From positions 248,001 through 312,000 of the forward strand of contig JACJXH010000002.1 of assembly GCA_020636745.1 (NCBI GenBank): a stretch of 64,000 nt of DNA. The letters are read 5' to 3'. The notes beneath the pieces were generated by a model. The model made no database searches and was not told where the DNA came from. It saw only the letters and a list, made by a program, of their open reading frames with translations. Source of the stretch: Lentimicrobiaceae bacterium. GTDB lineage: Bacteria > Bacteroidota > Bacteroidia > Bacteroidales > Lentimicrobiaceae. A program made the position numbers and the translations under genes. Shown here one piece after another: positions 60,211-64,000 of the stretch (positions are counted from its first letter, which is position 1; each line of letters opens with the position of its first letter).

Positions 60211-61635
60211 TTATTTAGTATACAATTCTATCACTTCGGAAATTGCCTGTCTGCATGCCGGGCAAAATGCCTGCTTGTTTCGGGTAAACATGATACAATC
60301 AAGGGCTGAGCGATAAATGCCAAACTGCATGTAATTGCCCCCTTCAAAAGCACCGGTTGTATCTTTATATTTGTTCTTATCGAACATTTCCTGAGAGGTT
60401 TGTTTTTCCCGTTCAAACAGTTTTTCCATTTCAGTTTCAGGAACATTGGCTGCTCTTAAGGCGCGTCTTTCTTTTTGAATATTGTAACTGAAGTTATCAA
60501 ATTCAGTTTTGTCCCATGGCGTGGGAATGGGGGTTTCTTCCTTTACCAGATTCTTCCATTTGAGGTTTTCCGGGTCAAGCAAAGCGGTAACATTGGGTTC
60601 CCAGGGTTCGATGGTGATTTCCTGAGGCTGATATGAAACATCTGATGTATAATATTCGTCGGCTAATGCAGCAAAAGAATGCCCGAATTCATGCACAAAA
60701 ATGTATCGGCTGAATTTATTATCAGCTGCAACAGTTGAATAAAGGTTAAAGATTCCGCCTCCTCCATAAGTGCGTTCGTTAATAAGAATGAACATATAAT
60801 CGTATGGAACGCTGGCTGCAACATCGCGAATGGTTCGGTTGTCATAGGTGAGGGCATATCTTTCAGAATCAAAGGCACCATAGGAAACAGAAAGTGGTGT
60901 GCGGTTAAAAATGCCCGGATGTGGTTTATTGACCCCGCTGGTGGCCGAAGGCGTTTCTACGGCCCTCACATTAAAATCTGATTTTCTTGATTTAAATGGC
61001 TCAACATTGAACAGTTCGTCGGTAAGGGTTGCCACATCCTTATGAAATTTATCCATTTCTTCTCCGCTATAACCATCTCCCATGATTACTATATCCACAT
61101 GATTTTGAGCCGGGCCGTTTTCGAAGTAAGTAAATGATTGGTATGGGCTTTTTAATACCGAAGGATTTACTATTCTTGATTTGGGGTCGATAATATAACT
61201 CCAGAGTGGAACAAAGTTGTTTTTTGCATCCCGTTTTTCAATGATTAACTTAACGGGTATTTTGGGCCACGGAAATCTGATGGATTCGTGAAATGTACCC
61301 CAGTTTTCAGAGGCTTCCGGTATGGTTTGCCATTCGCCAAAAACACTTGCAAAACCGCGGCTGTAAAGCAATATATTGCCAGTAGTATCGGTAATCTTAA
61401 AAAAATACAGTCCCCTGTTTAATTCGTCTAATAGCATGCTTCGGCTACCGGCCCATGCGCCGTCGTTCAATATATGGTCAACGGAAAAGTGCTCTTCGGT
61501 GGCAGTGCCAGTGTGGAAATAATCTACCCGCATGGTTTCACCAGTGAAATACTGATCATAGATTACACTTGAATTGCTCAGGGCAATGGATACCATTCCA
61601 AAGCCAAGCATAATAAACACAATGAGACGTTTCAT
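60211..61635 (-). CDS. M64 family (IgA peptidase-like) zinc metallopeptidase
   Basis: A signal peptide (to SIALS, residue 20) precedes an N-terminal beta domain (about 25-155, M64_N-like) and the catalytic domain. It opens with the VDIVIMGDGYS signature (180-190) and contains HEFGHS (H315, E316, H319) with DEYY (Asp326, Glu327). Family M64 includes Clostridium ramosum IgA protease, but relatives in environmental Bacteroidetes are unlikely to target IgA. Two cysteine pairs near the C-terminus (DCIMFTRN, FCPAC) suggest disulfides. It has no T9SS tail, so the location is periplasm or secreted. It is a single gene. Confidence 0.9.
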   Translation of the reverse strand: MKRLIVFIMLGFGMVSIALSNSSVIYDQYFTGETMRVDYFHTGTATEEHFSVDHILNDGAWAGSRSMLLDELNRGLYFFKITDTTGNILLYSRGFASVFGEWQTIPEASENWGTFHESIRFPWPKIPVKLIIEKRDAKNNFVPLWSYIIDPKSRIVNPSVLKSPYQSFTYFENGPAQNHVDIVIMGDGYSGEEMDKFHKDVATLTDELFNVEPFKSRKSDFNVRAVETPSATSGVNKPHPGIFNRTPLSVSYGAFDSERYALTYDNRTIRDVAASVPYDYMFILINERTYGGGGIFNLYSTVAADNKFSRYIFVHEFGHSFAALADEYYTSDVSYQPQEITIEPWEPNVTALLDPENLKWKNLVKEETPIPTPWDKTEFDNFSYNIQKERRALRAANVPETEMEKLFEREKQTSQEMFDKNKYKDTTGAFEGGNYMQFGIYRSALDCIMFTRNKQAFCPACRQAISEVIELYTK

Positions 61636-61831
61636 AGGACAATAATTTTGAAAGAAGTAAAATTATCAAATATTTATGATGAACCTGTCAGAAATCCAGA
61701 TAATATGTCAATGGATTCACTGATCAGTTTTTTGAGCCCGGTAATGCTTTTAAAAATAATCCTGTCGGTTTATTTTTAAAGATGCAACAAATTCAGAATG
61801 GGAAGCAAGGCTGACATGAATTGAAAAGCCC

Positions 61832-61839
61832 TATATTTG
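61832..61839 (+). promoter_or_regulatory. -7 box of the APC permease gene (TATATTTG)
   Basis: TATATTTG matches TAnnTTTG, 22 bp before the GTG start, implying a very short leader. No TTG at -33. Confidence 0.35.
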
Positions 61840-61861
61840 GTTCTGAAAAACACTACTGCCT

Positions 61862-63613
61862 GTGCAATTTAAACAATTATTTCGCCGCAAGTCAATTGAA
61901 ATGATCCTTGCTCACTCTCTCAGAGAGCAGGAAACCGGACAGTCAATGCGCAAAGATCTGAGTGTGCGTGACCTTACTTCATTTGGGATAGCAGCCATTA
62001 TTGGAGCCGGAATTTTCAGCACAATTGGCAACGCAGCTGCTGCCGGTGGACCCGCAGTTTCACTGTTATTTGTCTTTTCTGCTATTGCCTGTGGCTTTTC
62101 GGCGCTCTGTTATGCTCAGTTTGCTTCGTCCATTCCGTTGAGTGGCAGTGCTTATACTTATGCATATGCCAGTTTTGGTGAATTGATTGCCTGGATTATA
62201 GGGTGGGATTTGATTATGGAATATGCAGTGGGCAACATTGCGGTGGCTATTTCATGGTCGGGTTACTTTTGTGGCTTACTTCAAGGGTTTGGCATTCATA
62301 TACCTGATTTTTTGGCTATTGACTATCTGAGCGCTGCGCGGGGTTTTAAAGAAGCAACTACACTTTTGGCCGGGGGTATGCCACTGGCAGAGCTCCCCGG
62401 TGAAATGGCTGAAGCTTATCGTGCCTGGTCGACGGCGCCAAGCATTGGAGGGATGAAATTGATTGCCGATATTCCTGCATTTGCCATTGTTGTTTTTATT
62501 ACATGGCTGGTATACAAGGGTATACGTGAATCGAAAAGGGCCGGAAATGTTATGGTGTTGCTCAAAGTTGCCATATTGCTTATGGTGATAGCTGTCGGCG
62601 CTTTTTATGTGAATCCTGCCAACTGGAGCCCGTTTGCGCCTAACGGAATAGGAGGGGTGTTAAAAGGCGTTTCGGGCGTTTTCTTTGCCTATATTGGCTT
62701 TGATGCTATTTCAACAACTGCTGAAGAATGTAAAAACCCTCAGCGCGACCTGCCCCGCTCCATGATTTATGCTCTCATTATCACAACGGTGCTTTATGTT
62801 GCTATCAGCCTTGTATTAACAGGTATGGTAAGTTATCATTTTTTAGGGGTTAGCGATCCTCTTGCTTTTGTTTTTAATAAGTTAAATCTTACCAGATTAT
62901 CAGGCATTATTGCTTTGAGCGCAGTTATTGCTATGGCCAGTGTATTGCTTGTTTTTCAGATTGGGCAACCCCGCATCTGGATGAGCATGAGCAGGGACGG
63001 CCTGCTCCCTCCTGTATTTTCTAAACTTCACCCTAAATATCACACTCCCGGGTTTTCAACTATTGTAACAGGTGTACTCGTTGCTGTTCCTACCTTGTTT
63101 CTAAATCTGACCGAAGTAACTGATTTGACCAGTATTGGTACCTTATTTGCATTTGTGCTTGTTTCAGGAGGAATTCTTATCCTCGACGGAAAGAAAACTC
63201 CGGTTGGCAATTTGGGCATGAAAGGAACAGGAAAGTTCAGGGTGCCTTTTGTAAACAGCCGTTACTGGTTACCTGTAATCTGGGTTGGGGTGTTTTTTCT
63301 GATGAGAAACCTTGATCCTCAAGATTTGCTCTCTTTGATCGATTTTAACCGTGTGCCCGGAGAGTCCTTCTGGAGCATATTTCAGCATAAAATTCCTCAT
63401 TATTCATTTTTAATCGTAGCAATTGTAGTTACCTTTCTGGCTATAAAACAGGAGCTTTCCCTTATTCCAGTTCTCGGACTGATTACAAACTTTTATCTGA
63501 TGTCACAATTGGGGATAACAAACTGGCTGAGGTTTCTTATTTGGCTCATAATTGGACTGGCACTGTATTTCGTTTATGGCAGCAGAAACAGCCGTTTAAA
63601 TCATCCGCAATAG
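61862..63613 (+). CDS. APC-family amino-acid permease
   Basis: The 583-residue permease has about 14 membrane helices and APC-family segments FGIAAIIGAGIFSTIG (first helix, unwound substrate-binding part) and FFAYIGFDAISTTAEECKNPQRDLP (eighth region). It resembles cationic amino-acid transporters. The GTG start is accepted because the N-terminus QFKQLFRRKSIE matches relatives and precedes the first helix by a normal length. With the peptidases in the window it would complete uptake of amino acids. It ends one base before the converging nucleoside-recognition gene. Confidence 0.92.
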   Translation: MQFKQLFRRKSIEMILAHSLREQETGQSMRKDLSVRDLTSFGIAAIIGAGIFSTIGNAAAAGGPAVSLLFVFSAIACGFSALCYAQFASSIPLSGSAYTYAYASFGELIAWIIGWDLIMEYAVGNIAVAISWSGYFCGLLQGFGIHIPDFLAIDYLSAARGFKEATTLLAGGMPLAELPGEMAEAYRAWSTAPSIGGMKLIADIPAFAIVVFITWLVYKGIRESKRAGNVMVLLKVAILLMVIAVGAFYVNPANWSPFAPNGIGGVLKGVSGVFFAYIGFDAISTTAEECKNPQRDLPRSMIYALIITTVLYVAISLVLTGMVSYHFLGVSDPLAFVFNKLNLTRLSGIIALSAVIAMASVLLVFQIGQPRIWMSMSRDGLLPPVFSKLHPKYHTPGFSTIVTGVLVAVPTLFLNLTEVTDLTSIGTLFAFVLVSGGILILDGKKTPVGNLGMKGTGKFRVPFVNSRYWLPVIWVGVFFLMRNLDPQDLLSLIDFNRVPGESFWSIFQHKIPHYSFLIVAIVVTFLAIKQELSLIPVLGLITNFYLMSQLGITNWLRFLIWLIIGLALYFVYGSRNSRLNHPQ

Positions 63614-63614
63614 T

Positions 63615-64000
63615 TTATCCCGGAAGCACTTTTCTGTTGTTTTTTAATTTTAGTCCGGCTTTTCTCAGCCAGACAGCAGCTATTGCGACTAAAACTCTGG
63701 GCCAGATAAGCCAGTGTAAGGTATAGCCCAACGTCAGGAAAAGCAACGGGTCTTCAAGTTGAGAGTGCGACACTGAAACATGGTGGTTGAGCAAATCTGC
63801 ATCTTCACGACTCATTTTGCCTTTCTCTGTCTGGTCAATCATGATTGCAGAGCCGTATGCCAACCCGATCAGGTTAGCCACTACCCATGAAAGAGTGGCA
63901 CTTTGGGGTAGTCCAAAAATTTTCATTAATGGCGATAATGGCTTGTCAATGAGTCCAATCCATCCAAACTCTTCCATAATCTGCTGAAAAATGAGTAAAA
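63615..64000 (-). CDS. Nucleoside-recognition (Gate) domain membrane protein, 5' end outside window
   Basis: The frame is open to the window edge, so only the C-terminal ~125 residues are seen. They comprise part of a Gate/nucleoside-recognition domain (GLIDKPLSPLMKIFGLPQSATLSWVVANLIGLAYGSA), a cytoplasmic loop (EDADLLNHHVSVSHSQLED) and a final helix with a basic tail. Members are found in spore-maturation and transport proteins, with unknown substrates. An internal ATG is not the true start, because family homology continues upstream of it. Confidence 0.75.
   Translation of the reverse strand, partial: LLIFQQIMEEFGWIGLIDKPLSPLMKIFGLPQSATLSWVVANLIGLAYGSAIMIDQTEKGKMSREDADLLNHHVSVSHSQLEDPLLFLTLGYTLHWLIWPRVLVAIAAVWLRKAGLKLKNNRKVLPG

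Noticed and set aside
1..64000. CRISPR arrays, IS elements, integrases, defence islands
   Set aside because: No spaced direct repeats, transposase or recombinase motifs, or known defence domains were found on either strand.

Overview
The window looks like a chromosomal segment of a free-living or anaerobic Bacteroidetes, most likely Bacteroidales-like. It encodes four proteins with type IX secretion (T9SS/Por) C-terminal sorting tails, two S46 dipeptidyl-peptidases, Omp28-type and DUF4412-type surface proteins, and an M56/BlaI pair with TonB domains. Several promoter candidates have the phylum's TAnnTTTG -7 box. No rRNA, tRNA, CRISPR array, transposase, integrase or phage gene was seen, and base composition is fairly even, so this reads as core plus lineage-specific chromosome rather than a mobile island.

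Layout. 1-9.2 kb: the end of a GH30 glycosidase, lipoyl synthase, mannose-6-phosphate isomerase, a TlpA / beta-barrel / Omp28 triad, a DUF3267 membrane zincin, and a carboxyltransferase of the OadA/PycB type. 9.2-11.8 kb: a BlaI repressor, a BlaR1-like M56 protein with two TonB C-terminal domains, and a MORN-like lipoprotein, with a clear twin-operator promoter in front. 12-16 kb: dCMP deaminase, 2-Cys peroxiredoxin, and a T9SS cargo containing a CxxC thioredoxin-like domain. 16-18.1 kb: an Mla-type lipid ABC transporter with CvpA. 18.3-24.9 kb, rightward: a small lipoprotein, SprT-like protein, mannose-1-phosphate guanylyltransferase, S46 peptidase, CYTH protein and a membrane-anchored MutS-like ATPase. 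25-30 kb, leftward: GH16 glucanase, lipoprotein, stand-alone LuxR protein, and a NarL-type regulator with its TPR histidine kinase. 30-39.4 kb: a second S46 peptidase, an M49-like peptidase, a soluble histidine kinase, and a four-gene run of DUF4412-like, OmpA-like and lipoprotein genes. 39.6-47.3 kb: three T9SS cargo proteins, one a large subtilase with beta-helix repeats. 47.3-53.7 kb: a TPR-LuxR regulator, a DUF1003 pair and a transglutaminase-like lipoprotein. 53.7-64 kb: NhaA, a MacAB/Lol-like ABC efflux operon, an M64 metallopeptidase, an APC amino-acid permease and the end of a nucleoside-recognition membrane protein.

Together the genes describe a cell that degrades protein and beta-glucan outside the cytoplasm: S46, S8, M49 and M64 peptidases plus GH16 and GH30. 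It exports or displays large surface proteins by T9SS, takes up amino acids, and senses its envelope with TPR kinases, LuxR regulators and an M56/BlaI circuit. Nothing here is a recognisable defence island. The best candidates for something undescribed are the TonB-tailed M56/BlaI circuit, the DUF4412/OmpA run, the TlpA-barrel-Omp28 triad, the CYTH-MutS pair, and the repeat-bearing leader region of the T9SS subtilase.
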